This document shows, piece after piece, positions 55,131-63,774 of a stretch of DNA of 64,000 nt. Source of the stretch: Luteimonas galliterrae (GTDB lineage Bacteria; Pseudomonadota; Gammaproteobacteria; Xanthomonadales; Xanthomonadaceae); NCBI RefSeq assembly GCF_023374055.1, contig NZ_JAMBEP010000001.1, positions 496,001-560,000 on the forward strand. The letters are read 5' to 3'. Both the position numbers and the translations under genes were made by a program. Within the stretch, counting starts at the first letter, position 1. Every line of letters starts with the position of its first letter. Below the pieces are notes generated by a model. The model saw nothing but the letters and a program-made list of their open reading frames with translations, did no database searches and was not told where the DNA came from.

Positions 55131-55270
55131 GTTCGATCCTTCGTATGCGGCGAGGCGGCAAGCATCACGCGACGAACGGCGGCTGGCAAGGGTAGTGTGA
55201 TTGCTCCAGGCGGCTCGCGCAGGCTAGGTGCCGAGAAACCGGCATCGCGCCGGTGCACCGGAGCCTGAAG

Positions 55271-55666
55271 ATGGTCGCCAAGAAGAATTCCCGCGCCAGC
55301 AAGGAAACCACGCTGCGCCATGTATGGCTCGCTGCGATCGGCGCGGCCGTCGTCGCCCGTCGCGAAGCGCGTACCGCTTTCGAAATCGCCGTGGAAGAAG
55401 CCGGCAAGCTGCGCGGGCGTGCCGGGTATTTTGCGGCCGATGCGGTCGCTGTCGCCCGCGGCGGCTTGCTGACGGTCGCCGAGCGGGTCGAGCCGAAGCT
55501 TCGGCAGGCGGGCGGCGATATCGAAACCCGATTGGCGCCCGTACTGGCCAAGTTGGGTTTGACGCCCAAGCCGCGCCGTCCCGTGCGCAAAGCACGGCAG
55601 CCTGCCGCGAAGTCCCGGCGTGTCGCCCGTACGCCAGTGAAGCGGGCTCGCGGCGTCCGGCGCTAA
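55271..55666 (+). CDS. Small phasin-like protein
   Basis: This is 131 residues from the ATG at 55271 (GGAG 8 bases upstream). A polar N terminus (KKNSRASKETTLRHVWLAAI) is followed by Ala-rich helices (ARTAFEIAVEEAGKLRGR) and a basic tail rich in Lys, Arg, Pro and Ala. This layout resembles phasins of the PhaF/PhaI type, coating polyhydroxyalkanoate granules and binding DNA through the basic tail. A longer phasin lies at 60739. Identification is by resemblance. Confidence 0.65.
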   Translation: MVAKKNSRASKETTLRHVWLAAIGAAVVARREARTAFEIAVEEAGKLRGRAGYFAADAVAVARGGLLTVAERVEPKLRQAGGDIETRLAPVLAKLGLTPKPRRPVRKARQPAAKSRRVARTPVKRARGVRR

Positions 55667-55690
55667 CCCAACCCGCGTTGCCGGCTTATC

Positions 55691-55720
55691 CGACGCCCCG
55701 CTCTGCGGGGCGTCGCTTTT
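55691..55720 (+). terminator. Terminator after the small phasin-like gene
   Basis: CGACGCCCCGC and GCGGGGCGTCG pair around TCT and are followed by CTTTT. Confidence 0.85.
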
Positions 55721-55791
55721 CGGGAGCCGCTTCGACAGGTTTTTACGTCTTATATGTGCCGATGTTCGGCGTATGACCTGGAGAAACACCA

Positions 55792-56055
55792 ATGAGGTCC
55801 TCTGTATGGAGGAGTTTGGCCGCCTGTTTAGCGTTGATGATCGGAGCAGGCTATGCGATGGCGGAGCAGTTGGGCGATCAAGAAGGAACCGATGGAACGG
55901 TTGCGGCAGGGCAGAGCGGCGAGTTTGATCCGCGGTGCTTTACCAAGGGGAATTTGATGACCTGCCCCATTTACAGCTGTTTTACGGATCACGAAAATCA
56001 GATGAGCGTGTGCAAGATCGTCGGTTGGAAAACGTATCCCATCCCGATCCCATAA
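55792..56055 (+). CDS. Small exported Cys-containing protein
   Basis: This is an 87-residue protein; the ATG follows GGAG. Residues 1-24 are a signal peptide ending YAMA-EQ. The mature 63 residues contain four cysteines (in RCFTK, MTCPIYSC and SVCKIV) likely forming two disulfides. No family is recognised. It has its own terminator, so it is probably a single-gene transcript. Confidence 0.65.
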   Translation: MRSSVWRSLAACLALMIGAGYAMAEQLGDQEGTDGTVAAGQSGEFDPRCFTKGNLMTCPIYSCFTDHENQMSVCKIVGWKTYPIPIP

Positions 56056-56070
56056 CGGCGCCTGTTCGCC

Positions 56071-56106
56071 AAAAACAGACGCCATGCGATCGCTGGCGTC
56101 TGTTTT
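56071..56106 (+). terminator. Terminator after the small exported protein gene
   Basis: AACAGACGCCA and TGGCGTCTGTT pair around 9 bases, with TT after and AAA before, so the hairpin can act in both directions. Confidence 0.85.
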
Positions 56107-56149
56107 GAGCGATGGGGCGCGGCCGGCCGCCGCGCCTGCTTGAGCTTGC

Positions 56150-56241
56150 CTTTCGTAGGAGCGGCTTTAGTCGCGAGTTCTTTCTTTCGGATCGCCACGA
56201 CCTATTGGAAAAAGCTCGCAGCTGAAGCCGCTCTATGAAGA
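56150..56241. repeat. REP-type palindrome, copy D (degenerate)
   Basis: CTTTCGTAGGAGCGGCTTTA is followed by a decayed inner arm, and the reverse copy ends AGCTGAAGCCGCTCTATGAA. Several mismatches show decay compared with the other copies. Confidence 0.75.
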
Positions 56242-56301
56242 GAGCGAAAGCCGAATCGGCTCGGCTTTGGTAGGCGGCGATAAGGCCGTTCATATGCATC
56301 G

Positions 56302-56928
56302 CTATTCCTGATAGGCCTCGGTCAATCGATTCAGGTGGACCCTCTCGGCATCGCGCAGGAACGGCGCCAGCAGCATCATCACCTGCACGATGCCGGCGCG
56401 GATCGCGGCTTGTTCGTCTTTTTCGCCGCGCACCGAGGCGTAGTTCAGCCAGAAGGTGGCGATCACCAGGATGTTTGTGGCGGCGGCGTCGAGTTCGGCC
56501 GCGGAGGCGCGCATCACGCCGGCTTGGGTGAGTCCGCGCATCACCTGGTGCGCGCTGTCGTCGGCGCGCTTGAGGATGCGGGCGAAGCGGATGCGCAGGC
56601 GGCGGTTGCGGCTGAGGATGTCGACCAAGTCGCGGTACAGGAAGCGATAGTCCCAGATGCATTCGAACACCAGGTGCAGTTGCAGCCAGATGTCCTCGAG
56701 ATTGGGCAGGCGGCCCGACGGCGGCGCCAATGCGGTATCGATGCGCTGTTCGTAGCCGCCGAACAGCTGCTCGATGATGTCGTCCTTGTTGCGGAAGTGG
56801 TAGTACAGATTGCCCGGGCTGATCTCCAGCTCGTCGGCGATATGGTTGGTGGTGACGTTGGGTTCGCCCTGCGCGTTGAACATCGCAAGCGAGCAGTCGA
56901 GGATGCGTTGGCGGGTTTCGCGGGCCAT
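56302..56928 (-). CDS. TetR/AcrR-family transcriptional regulator
   Basis: The 208-residue protein has a helix-turn-helix at about 24-46 (TTNHIADELEISPGNLYYHF), the TetR signature, and a ligand-binding C-terminal domain with LVDILSRNRRLRIRFARIL. The FFR-like YYHFRNKDDIIEQLF and following pattern fits regulators of fatty-acid or PHA metabolism. Its neighbours, acyl-CoA-binding protein and an acyl reductase, support control of lipid metabolism; this is inferred. Confidence 0.9.
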   Translation of the reverse strand: MARETRQRILDCSLAMFNAQGEPNVTTNHIADELEISPGNLYYHFRNKDDIIEQLFGGYEQRIDTALAPPSGRLPNLEDIWLQLHLVFECIWDYRFLYRDLVDILSRNRRLRIRFARILKRADDSAHQVMRGLTQAGVMRASAAELDAAATNILVIATFWLNYASVRGEKDEQAAIRAGIVQVMMLLAPFLRDAERVHLNRLTEAYQE

Positions 56929-57059
56929 TCGTTCTACTCTTTCCCCTTCAAGGGGGTGAAGGCGGATCGCTTGCGAGCCATGGCTCGCATCCGCCTGAAC
57001 GCCGAAGCGCTATGCGCGAAGGCCGGACAGGCCGGGATGGGGATGGGTTTCCTAATCAG

Positions 57060-57106
57060 ACGCGGCGAAACCCATCCCCACCCCAGCCCTCCCCTTGAAG
57101 GGGAGT
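57060..57106. repeat. GC/CCCT-rich palindromic repeat
   Basis: CCCATCCCCACCCCAGCCCT then CCCCTTGAAGGGGAG; a related CCCCTTCAAGGGGG stands at 56942-56955. The pair flanks the gap between the TetR gene and the acyl-CoA-binding protein gene. Confidence 0.6.
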
Positions 57107-57110
57107 GAGC

Positions 57111-57368
57111 TTACGTCGTCAGCTTCTTGACGAGATCGACGTACTTCTTCATCGCATCGTCCTGCGAGGTGCCCTTGAGCTTGGACCAGGCCTCGTACTT
57201 GGCGGTGCCGACGAAATCGAAGAATCCCGGCTTGTCGCCGCTCACGTCGCCTTCCGAGCCTTGTTTGTAGAGGGCGTACAGGCGCAACAACGTGTCGTTG
57301 TCGGGTCTTTCGGGCAGGGCCTGGATGTCTTTGGTGGCTTGTTCGAAACGCTTCTGCAGATCAGACAT
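57111..57368 (-). CDS. Acyl-CoA-binding protein (ACBP)
   Basis: The 85-residue protein has the ACBP pattern: FEQATKDIQALPERPDNDTL, LLRLYALYKQGSEGDV, KPGFFDFVGTAKYEAWSKLK and the C-terminal DAMKKYVDLVKKL. The Tyr and Lys residues that contact the CoA are present. It binds medium and long acyl-CoA. The ATG at 57368 follows GGGAGG, 6 bases upstream; an earlier ATG at 57374 lacks spacing. It is divergent from the acyl reductase gene, sharing a 142 bp promoter region. Confidence 0.93.
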   Translation of the reverse strand: MSDLQKRFEQATKDIQALPERPDNDTLLRLYALYKQGSEGDVSGDKPGFFDFVGTAKYEAWSKLKGTSQDDAMKKYVDLVKKLTT

Positions 57369-57510
57369 GGTCATCCTCCCGGCGAGAGCGGCATGACAGC
57401 ACGCACCGGCGGGGTGGTCAATACGCAGGGGAATTGTCGCGGACGCCGGGCTCTGGCAACGTAGGCGCGACGGCCGCCTCCGGTGGCCCTGGTTCGGTTC
57501 GGGAGAGGTC

Positions 57511-59502
57511 ATGAGCTATTTCGTCACCGGCGCCACCGGGTTCATCGGCCGCTACCTGGTCGGCAACCTGCTCAAGCGCAAGGGCGCCATCCACGTGCTG
57601 GTGCGCAAGGACTCGCAGAAGAAGCTCGAGGCCGTCGCCAAGAAGATGGGCTGGGACATGAAGCGCATCGTCGTGGTCCACGGCGACATGACCGCGGCCA
57701 AATGCGGCCTGTCGGCGGCGCAGATCCGGGCCCTGTCCGGCAAGGTGAAACATTTCTTTCACTTGGCGGCGATCTACGACCTGTCGGCGAACGCGGAAAG
57801 CCAGCGTGCGGCCAATGTCGACGGCACTCAGCACGCGCTGGATCTGGCCGCCGCGATCGATGCCGGCTGCTTCCATCACACCAGTTCGATCGCCGCCGCC
57901 GGCCTGTATCCAGGCGTCTTCCGCGAGGACATGTTCGAAGAAGCCGAAGGGTTGGACGATCCTTATCTGCGCACCAAGCACGACTCCGAAGGCCTGGTGC
58001 GCGACGAAAAGCGCATCCCGTGGCGCATCTACCGGCCCGGCATGGTCGTGGGCCATTCGCAGACCGGCGAGATGGACAAGATCGACGGTCCTTACTACTT
58101 CTTCACCTTCATCAAGAAGCTGCGCGAGATGCTGCCGCAGTGGATGCCGACGCTGGGCATCGAGGGCGGACGCATCAATATCGTGCCGGTGGATTTCGTA
58201 GCCGATGCGATGGATCACATCGCGCATAAGCCCAAGCTCGACCGTCATACCTTCCACCTGACCGATCCGGAACCGATGCGCGTCGGCGAGGTGCTCAACG
58301 CCTTCGCTCGGGCCGGCCACGCGCCGGAAATGACGATGCGCATCGATGCGCGCATGTTCGCCTTCGTGCCCAGCGGCATCCGTGGCGCGGTCGGCAACCT
58401 GCCGCCTGTGCGGCGCTTCGTCGGCATGCTGCTGAAGGATTTCCGCATCCCCAAGCAGACGCTGAAATTCATCACTTATCCGACCCGCTTCGACAACCGC
58501 GAAACCGAACGCGCGCTGCGCGGCAGCGGCATCGCGGTGCCGCGGCTGGACGATTACGCCTGGCGCCTGTGGGATTACTGGGAACGGCACCTGGATCCGG
58601 ACCTGTTCGTGGACCGCACGCTGAAAGGCAAGGTGCGCAACAAGGTGGTGGTGATCACCGGCGGCTCGTCCGGCATCGGCCTGTCCACGGCGCAGCGCGT
58701 GGCCGAGGCCGGCGCGGTGACGGTCATCGTCGCCCGCGGGCAGGAGGAACTGTTCAAGGCCCGCGACGAAATGAAAGCCAAGGGCGGCAAAGTGTTCGCG
58801 TATACGGCCGATCTGGCCGACATGGCCGACTGCGACCGGCTGGTGGAGAAGGTGCTGAAGGAGCACGGCCACGTCGACATCCTGATCAACAACGCCGGCC
58901 GTTCGATTCGCCGTTCGATCGAGCTCAGCTACGACCGCTTCCACGATTTCGAGCGGACCATGCAGCTGAACTATTTCGGCAGCCTGCGCCTGATCATGGG
59001 CTTCATGCCGACGATGACGCATCGGCGCAAGGGCCACATCATCAATATCAGTTCGATCGGTGTGCTGGCCAATTCGCCGCGTTTTTCCGCTTACGTCGCA
59101 TCGAAAGCCGCGCTGGACGCGTTCAGCCGCTGCGCGCAGGGCGAACTGTCGGGCAAGGGCATTTCCTTCACCACGATCAACATGCCGCTGGTGAAGACGC
59201 CGATGATCGCGCCGACCAAGATGTACGACAGCGTGCCGACGCTGAGTCCGGAAGAGGCCGCCGATCTGCTGGTGAAAGCGATCATCGAGAAGCCGAGCCG
59301 GATCGCGACGCGCTTGGGCATCTTCGCCGCGTTGCTCAACGCGGTCGCGCCGAAAGCGTACGAGGTGGTGATGAACACCGCGTTCGAACTGTTCCCCGAT
59401 TCGGCCGCGGCCAAGGGCGACAAGAAGGCGCTGAAGGGCGAGACCCAGCCCAGCGGCGAGCAGATCGCGTTCGCCGCGCTGATGCGCGGGGTGCATTGGT
59501 GA
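57511..59502 (+). CDS. Two-domain SDR, fatty-acyl reductase-like
   Basis: The 663-residue protein has two Rossmann domains. The first is an extended SDR (residues 1-360) with GATGFIG (7-13) and Y152xxxK156, as in fatty acyl-CoA reductases. The second (371-663) is a classical SDR with TGGSSGIG (383-390) and YVASK (Y528, K532). Length and order match bacterial alcohol-forming fatty acyl-CoA reductases of the Marinobacter/mycobacterial type, which reduce acyl-CoA or acyl-ACP to aldehyde and alcohol. It is divergent from ACBP. No wax synthase is in the window. Confidence 0.85.
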   Translation: MSYFVTGATGFIGRYLVGNLLKRKGAIHVLVRKDSQKKLEAVAKKMGWDMKRIVVVHGDMTAAKCGLSAAQIRALSGKVKHFFHLAAIYDLSANAESQRAANVDGTQHALDLAAAIDAGCFHHTSSIAAAGLYPGVFREDMFEEAEGLDDPYLRTKHDSEGLVRDEKRIPWRIYRPGMVVGHSQTGEMDKIDGPYYFFTFIKKLREMLPQWMPTLGIEGGRINIVPVDFVADAMDHIAHKPKLDRHTFHLTDPEPMRVGEVLNAFARAGHAPEMTMRIDARMFAFVPSGIRGAVGNLPPVRRFVGMLLKDFRIPKQTLKFITYPTRFDNRETERALRGSGIAVPRLDDYAWRLWDYWERHLDPDLFVDRTLKGKVRNKVVVITGGSSGIGLSTAQRVAEAGAVTVIVARGQEELFKARDEMKAKGGKVFAYTADLADMADCDRLVEKVLKEHGHVDILINNAGRSIRRSIELSYDRFHDFERTMQLNYFGSLRLIMGFMPTMTHRRKGHIINISSIGVLANSPRFSAYVASKAALDAFSRCAQGELSGKGISFTTINMPLVKTPMIAPTKMYDSVPTLSPEEAADLLVKAIIEKPSRIATRLGIFAALLNAVAPKAYEVVMNTAFELFPDSAAAKGDKKALKGETQPSGEQIAFAALMRGVHW

Positions 59503-59594
59503 TTTTCTGTGGGAGCGGCTTTAGCCGCGAGCTCTTCACGCAAGTTCGCTTGAGCTTGTTGGAAAGAGCTCGCGACTAAAGTCGCTCCCACAAA
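59503..59594. repeat. REP-type palindrome, copy E
   Basis: The arms TTTCTGTGGGAGCGGCTTTA and AAGTCGCTCCCACAAAA surround a 35 bp spacer; a second decayed arm GCCGCTCTACGAAGAGCGG follows at 59596-59614. It separates convergent genes. Confidence 0.8.
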
Positions 59595-59630
59595 AGCCGC
59601 TCTACGAAGAGCGGATGGTTGCAGGTGGCG

Positions 59631-60572
59631 CTAGTAGGTGTGGCACTGCTTGAAGCGCACCGGCAGCCCGCTGTTCGGCGGCGGGTTCATCTGCACCCGC
59701 GTCGCACGCAATTCTTCGTAGCGGTCGATGATGCCGCAGATGCCGTTCCACAGGTCGGGTTGGTCGCTGTTGATGTCCAGCGACAGCGTGGACTGCGTCG
59801 ACCACAGCGCACGCTCGACGCCCGGCAATGCCGCGATCGCGCTGGCGGCGTCCTTGCGGCGCTGTTCCTGCTGCGATTCGGTCTGCGCAGCGGCCGCTTG
59901 AGGCGACGCGGCGACGGGCTTCGGGGTTGCGGTGGTGCCCGGAGCAGGCGCGGCGACGGCCGCAGGCGCATCGGGCGTGTCGCCGTCCGAACGCGGCAGC
60001 AACAATGCGATCGCCAGGCCCGCCACCAGCGCTGCCGTCCAGCCGATGCCCACGCCGCGTTTCGCGCGTCCGGCCGCGTAAGCCTGCACTCGTTTGCGCA
60101 GCGGTTCGGGCAGCAACGGCTCGACCTCCGGCCATAGCGTCTTGCCGTCGATCAGTTCGATCCGCTGCGGCCTGGCCAGCGCGTAAGCCTCGGGCGCGAA
60201 ACTGCCCGGCGTGACCATGATGCCGCCGACGGCGTCGTTCATGCGTACGCTGTTGGCGAGTTCTTCGACCGCGCTGCCGCCCAGGCGATAGGCCGATCCG
60301 TGCTTGCACGACAGCACGCACACGCCGTCTTCGCGCTTGAGCAGGATGTCCGACTGGTCGCCGCTGCCCAGCGGGTGCAGTTCTGCCGCGGAATAGCCGC
60401 GCCGGAACAGCATCTCCAGCACCAGGCCGGCGAATTCGCGCCAATGCATGGCGCTCAGGCTGTGGATGCCTTCGACCGATTCGTCCTGGCGACGGCGCAC
60501 GCCCCAGAAATAGAACGTGGCGGCTGCGCCCACGGTCAACGTGCAAAACAGCCCTAGCATGAGTGGCGACAT
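59631..60572 (-). CDS. Membrane protein with an Mrr-like restriction endonuclease domain
   Basis: This is 313 residues. A membrane span (5-24) is followed by a restriction endonuclease-like domain (about 42-150) with HWREFAGLVLEMLFRRGY, D75 in GDQSDILLK and K90 in VLSCKHG; in Mrr-family enzymes the segment is usually (Q/E)CK, so position 88 (Ser) departs from the active pattern. A second span (about 175-193) and an Ala/Pro-rich linker lead to a C-terminal domain with SLDINSDQPDLWNGIC. Nuclease activity against DNA is doubtful because of the residue change and membrane topology. Confidence 0.75.
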   Translation of the reverse strand: MSPLMLGLFCTLTVGAAATFYFWGVRRRQDESVEGIHSLSAMHWREFAGLVLEMLFRRGYSAAELHPLGSGDQSDILLKREDGVCVLSCKHGSAYRLGGSAVEELANSVRMNDAVGGIMVTPGSFAPEAYALARPQRIELIDGKTLWPEVEPLLPEPLRKRVQAYAAGRAKRGVGIGWTAALVAGLAIALLLPRSDGDTPDAPAAVAAPAPGTTATPKPVAASPQAAAAQTESQQEQRRKDAASAIAALPGVERALWSTQSTLSLDINSDQPDLWNGICGIIDRYEELRATRVQMNPPPNSGLPVRFKQCHTY

Positions 60573-60641
60573 GTCCGGCGACCCCTGGTTCGCAGGCCGG
60601 CACTATAGCGCGGCGGCGCCAGCCGATCGCGGACAATAAGA

Positions 60642-60704
60642 AGCCCGCCAGTCCGAAGTCGTGAGGGGGAGGGGAGCCTCGAACTTCGTGCGGACTGGCG
60701 GGCT
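60642..60704 (-). terminator. Long-stem terminator after the phasin gene
   Basis: On the minus strand AGCCCGCCAGTCCG and CGGACTGGCGGGCT form a 14 bp stem with an inner GAAGT/ACTTC pair, followed by TCTTATTGT. Confidence 0.8.
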
Positions 60705-60738
60705 GAACCGGTGCGGCCGGAGCCGCGGCTGTGGCGCG

Positions 60739-61275
60739 TTACTTGGCTTGCTTGCGTGCCGGCGCCTTGCGGGCGGTTTTGCGCGGAGCGGCGGATTTGG
60801 CTGCGGCCGGCTTCGCCGCGCGCTTGCGCGGCGCGGGGGAGCCGTTGACCTTGCGCAGCTCGGCATTGAGCGCATCGACGCGATCGATCAGGGCGCTGAG
60901 ATCGTCGCGGCCCGGCACGCCCAGCTTGGTCAAGGCGCGCTGCACGCGGTCCTCGAAGACTTTTTCCAGTTTGTCCCAGGTGTCGGCGGCACGTTCGCGC
61001 GCAACGCCGACGCGGTTCTCGACGGCATCGCGCACGGCATCGGCGCGGCCGCCGGCGAACTTGCGCGCGGTCTGCTCGAACGACAGGCCTTCTTTCACCA
61101 GCGCTTCGAACAGCTTGGTGCCTTCGGCCTGGGCGCGGCCGAAAGCGCCGACGCCTGCCAGCCAGATCTGCTGCGCCGATTCGCTGAGCTTGCCCGACAG
61201 CTGTTCGGCGTGGGCCTGCGCGCTGGCGCTGCCGGCCGCGGACTTCTTCTTGGACGCTTTCTTGAACTTGGCCAT
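60739..61275 (-). CDS. Phasin family protein (PhaF/PhaI type)
   Basis: This is 178 residues from the ATG at 61275. After a Lys/Ala start, residues 20-125 are amphipathic helices with QQIWLAGVGAFGRAQAEGTK and FEQTARKFAGGRADAVRDAV, the phasin signature, then a leucine-zipper-like segment LSALIDRVDALNAELRKVNG. The tail (about 140-178) is a repetitive Lys/Ala/Pro histone-like domain. PhaF-type proteins coat PHA granules and tie them to DNA. PhaC is not in the window. Confidence 0.9.
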   Translation of the reverse strand: MAKFKKASKKKSAAGSASAQAHAEQLSGKLSESAQQIWLAGVGAFGRAQAEGTKLFEALVKEGLSFEQTARKFAGGRADAVRDAVENRVGVARERAADTWDKLEKVFEDRVQRALTKLGVPGRDDLSALIDRVDALNAELRKVNGSPAPRKRAAKPAAAKSAAPRKTARKAPARKQAK

Positions 61276-61361
61276 GGGTCTCTCTTGCTGGGCGCAGATG
61301 GGAGTGCGATCCAGTCTGGCCGTGGTGTCTAGAGCATTCACACCAGCGGGTGGCGGCTTTT

Positions 61362-61465
61362 CCCGCTTTTCGTAGGAGCGGCTTTAGCCGCGAGCTTCTA
61401 TCCCTCAGATCGCGAGAATTTGCAGGAAAGAGCTCGCGGCTAAAGCCGCTCCTACGAAAAGCGGG
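61362..61465. repeat. REP-type palindrome, copy F
   Basis: Arms CCCGCTTTTCGTAGGAGCGG onward to GCCGCGAGCT and its near-perfect reverse complement; the outer stem includes CCCGC/GCGGG. It ends at the stop of the patatin gene. Confidence 0.85.
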
Positions 61466-62749
61466 TTAGCGGCGGGCGCGGCGCTCGGCGCGCTGCGCGG
61501 CGACCACTTGGTCCACATCATCCAGGGCGCGGCGCAGCTTGGCGGTGGTCTCGGTCATCCGCGGCGGCACGTCCAGGCCGTCCAGGATCGAGCGGTGCGG
61601 GTCGTCGAGGATCTCGTCGCGCAGGCGGATGCCGTGCGCGGCCAGCAGCGGGCGCAGCGTGTCGGCGCGCTTGTGCAGGTCGGCCAGCGTGTTGCGGTAG
61701 GCGAGCTGGCAGACGCGATGGCGCGAGGAGAAGCTGAAAAGATTGGTGAAGAACAATTCGCCGTCGTCGGCATTGGGTTCGAACACCAGCTGGTCGACGT
61801 CCGGATACTGCTGCGCGTACTTGGCCAGCCCTATTTCCATCCGCGATTGCAGCATGGTGCGGAAAGTCTGCGACAGCACCGCCGGCAAGCCGCCGCCCGC
61901 CAGGCCTAGCGGATCGCGCTCCGCGCCTCGCTGAGGCGTCGCGCTGTTGTCGAACGGCACCAGCGGATTGATGCCGAGCAGCAGATCCACGCCGCGCTCC
62001 AATACGACCGAGGCATGCATCGTGCGGCGCAGCGCACCGTCGACGAAATGGCGGTTGCGCACTTGCACTGGCGGATACAGGCCGGGCAGGGCGGCGCTGG
62101 CCTGGATCGCGCGCGAGATCGGCACGTCGTCCCAGCCCGGGCCGCCGAAGCGCACCGCTTCGCCGCTGTCCAAGTCCACGGCCACCACGTACAGCGGCCG
62201 GCCCAATTCGCGGAAGTCGTTGCTGCGGCCGCGGCGTTCGAACACTTCGCGCAGGAAGCGTTCGACTTCGCTGTTGTCGAACAAACCGGTGGGCACCAGG
62301 CCGCCGAAGCGCGTGATCAGATCGGCCCAGCGCGCTTCGCCGGGCGAGAACAGCAGTTCGCGCCACCATTCGGCGACCAGCCGCGGCAGGTTGGAGGCGC
62401 GACGCAGGTATTCCAGGATCGCCGGGCGCAGGAAGGTTTCCGGGCGGAAATCCACGTCGTCGCTGGTGCCGGTGATGAAGATCCGGCACATCTCCGCCGT
62501 GCTCATGCGATTGGCCAGGCCGGCGGCGAGGAAGGCGCCGGAACTGACGCCGACGTAGCAGTCCAGGCGGGTGAGATCCAGGCCGTCGAGGGCCTCGTCG
62601 AGCGCACGCAGGGCGCCCAGTTCGTACATGCCGCCGATCGGGCCGCCGCCGGCGATCGCCAGGCCGATTTTCGGTGGCGCGGCCGACGGCTTCTTGGAGG
62701 CCTTGGGCCGGTTGCGGGCCTGGTGGAGTAACAGCATTGAGGATCGCAA
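61466..62749 (-). CDS. Patatin-like phospholipase
   Basis: This is 427 residues; the ATG at 62749 is used, and 62737 is possible. The patatin domain has the oxyanion loop GGGPIGG (34-40), nucleophile S69 in GVSSG and D237 in VDGAL. RIFITGTSDDVDFRPETFLR and the C-terminal region match bacterial patatins. It hydrolyses lipid esters, perhaps storage lipid or PHA; the substrate is inferred only from the neighbours. No signal peptide is present. Confidence 0.9.
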   Translation of the reverse strand: MRSSMLLLHQARNRPKASKKPSAAPPKIGLAIAGGGPIGGMYELGALRALDEALDGLDLTRLDCYVGVSSGAFLAAGLANRMSTAEMCRIFITGTSDDVDFRPETFLRPAILEYLRRASNLPRLVAEWWRELLFSPGEARWADLITRFGGLVPTGLFDNSEVERFLREVFERRGRSNDFRELGRPLYVVAVDLDSGEAVRFGGPGWDDVPISRAIQASAALPGLYPPVQVRNRHFVDGALRRTMHASVVLERGVDLLLGINPLVPFDNSATPQRGAERDPLGLAGGGLPAVLSQTFRTMLQSRMEIGLAKYAQQYPDVDQLVFEPNADDGELFFTNLFSFSSRHRVCQLAYRNTLADLHKRADTLRPLLAAHGIRLRDEILDDPHRSILDGLDVPPRMTETTAKLRRALDDVDQVVAAQRAERRARR

Positions 62750-62835
62750 AGCGGAAGTGGGGCGAGTGTAGCCGATCGCTGTCGGCGGACGGCGCCGGTG
62801 TTATGCGTACTTACCCGTCCTTTCGAATTTGTCCT

Positions 62836-62880
62836 GTCATCCCGAACGTGGTGAAGGATCTGCTTCGGGGTCGGGATGAC
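62836..62880. repeat. Palindromic copy of the TCATCCCGAACG repeat
   Basis: GTCATCCCGAACGTGGTGAA and the reverse arm TCGGGATGAC form a hairpin. It lies in the divergent patatin/unknown gene gap. Confidence 0.7.
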
Positions 62881-62948
62881 AGAACTGATAGCGCCTGCTG
62901 CTCGCGTGGCGCCGCATGCCGCCATCCCTATCCGCTAAAGTTGCGGCC

Positions 62949-63665
62949 ATGCCCCGGCCACGCTCCGTCGTCCCGCGCCTGCAGCGCCGCCTGGCCTGCC
63001 ACCAGGCGCTCTACGATCCGCGCCGCGAACCGCGCAACCGTTCGCGCTGGTTGCCGGAACTGCAGCGCTGGCAAGCGCGCCGGCTGGAGGCGAGCTTCGC
63101 CGAATTCCTCGACGATCCGCGCAGCGCGCCAGCGGCGCGTTTCTTCCTGACCGATGTCTACGGCGACCACGATTTCAGCCGCCGCGATGCGGACATCGCC
63201 AAGGTGCTGCCGATGATGCAGCGCCTGCTGCCCGAAGCCCTGTTGCGCACGGTGGCCGACGGCATCGAGCTCGGCGCGCTGACCCACGCCTTCGACCTGC
63301 GCCTGGCCGAGGCGCTGGAACTATTGGCGCCGACGCGCAAACGGCTGGATCCGGCGCTGTATGCGCGTGCCTATCGCGAAGTGGGTCTGGCGCGGCTGCG
63401 AGGGCGCCAGATCGACCTGATCGTGCAGGTAGGCCAAGGCCTAGCGGGCGCCTTGCGCATGCCCGGCGTGGCGACCCTGCTCAGGCTGTCGCGCGGTCCT
63501 GCCAAAGCGGCCGGGCTGGGTGAGCTGCAGGGCTTCCTGGAGCGGGGCTTCGAGGCATTCGCGGCGCTCGGAGACGCCACGACCTTTTTGGCCCGGATCG
63601 AGCGCAACGAGCGCAAAGTCGCGCGGCGGCTGTTCGCAGGCCACGAAGACCCCTTCGGCGCGTAG
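62949..63665 (+). CDS. Conserved unknown protein
   Basis: This 238-residue, mostly helical cytoplasmic protein contains FFLTDVYGDHDFSRRDADIA at about 66-85, the most distinctive stretch, plus many Arg and Leu. The ATG at 62949 is preferred. No enzyme motif is seen. It sits between a patatin and a PHA-system gene; the role is unknown. Confidence 0.8.
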   Translation: MPRPRSVVPRLQRRLACHQALYDPRREPRNRSRWLPELQRWQARRLEASFAEFLDDPRSAPAARFFLTDVYGDHDFSRRDADIAKVLPMMQRLLPEALLRTVADGIELGALTHAFDLRLAEALELLAPTRKRLDPALYARAYREVGLARLRGRQIDLIVQVGQGLAGALRMPGVATLLRLSRGPAKAAGLGELQGFLERGFEAFAALGDATTFLARIERNERKVARRLFAGHEDPFGA

Positions 63666-63670
63666 GCCTG

Positions 63671-63755
63671 CTTTTTGTGGGAGCGGCTTCAGCCGCGAGC
63701 TCTTGATCTTCGATGGCCGAAAAGCTCGCGGCTGAAGCCGCTCCCACGAAAAAGC
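63671..63755. repeat. REP-type palindrome, copy G
   Basis: The arms TTTTTGTGGGAGCGGCTTCA and its reverse complement are nearly perfect. It separates the unknown gene at 62949-63665 from the convergent PHA-system gene. Confidence 0.85.
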
Positions 63756-63774
63756 GCTCTCGCAAAAAACACGC

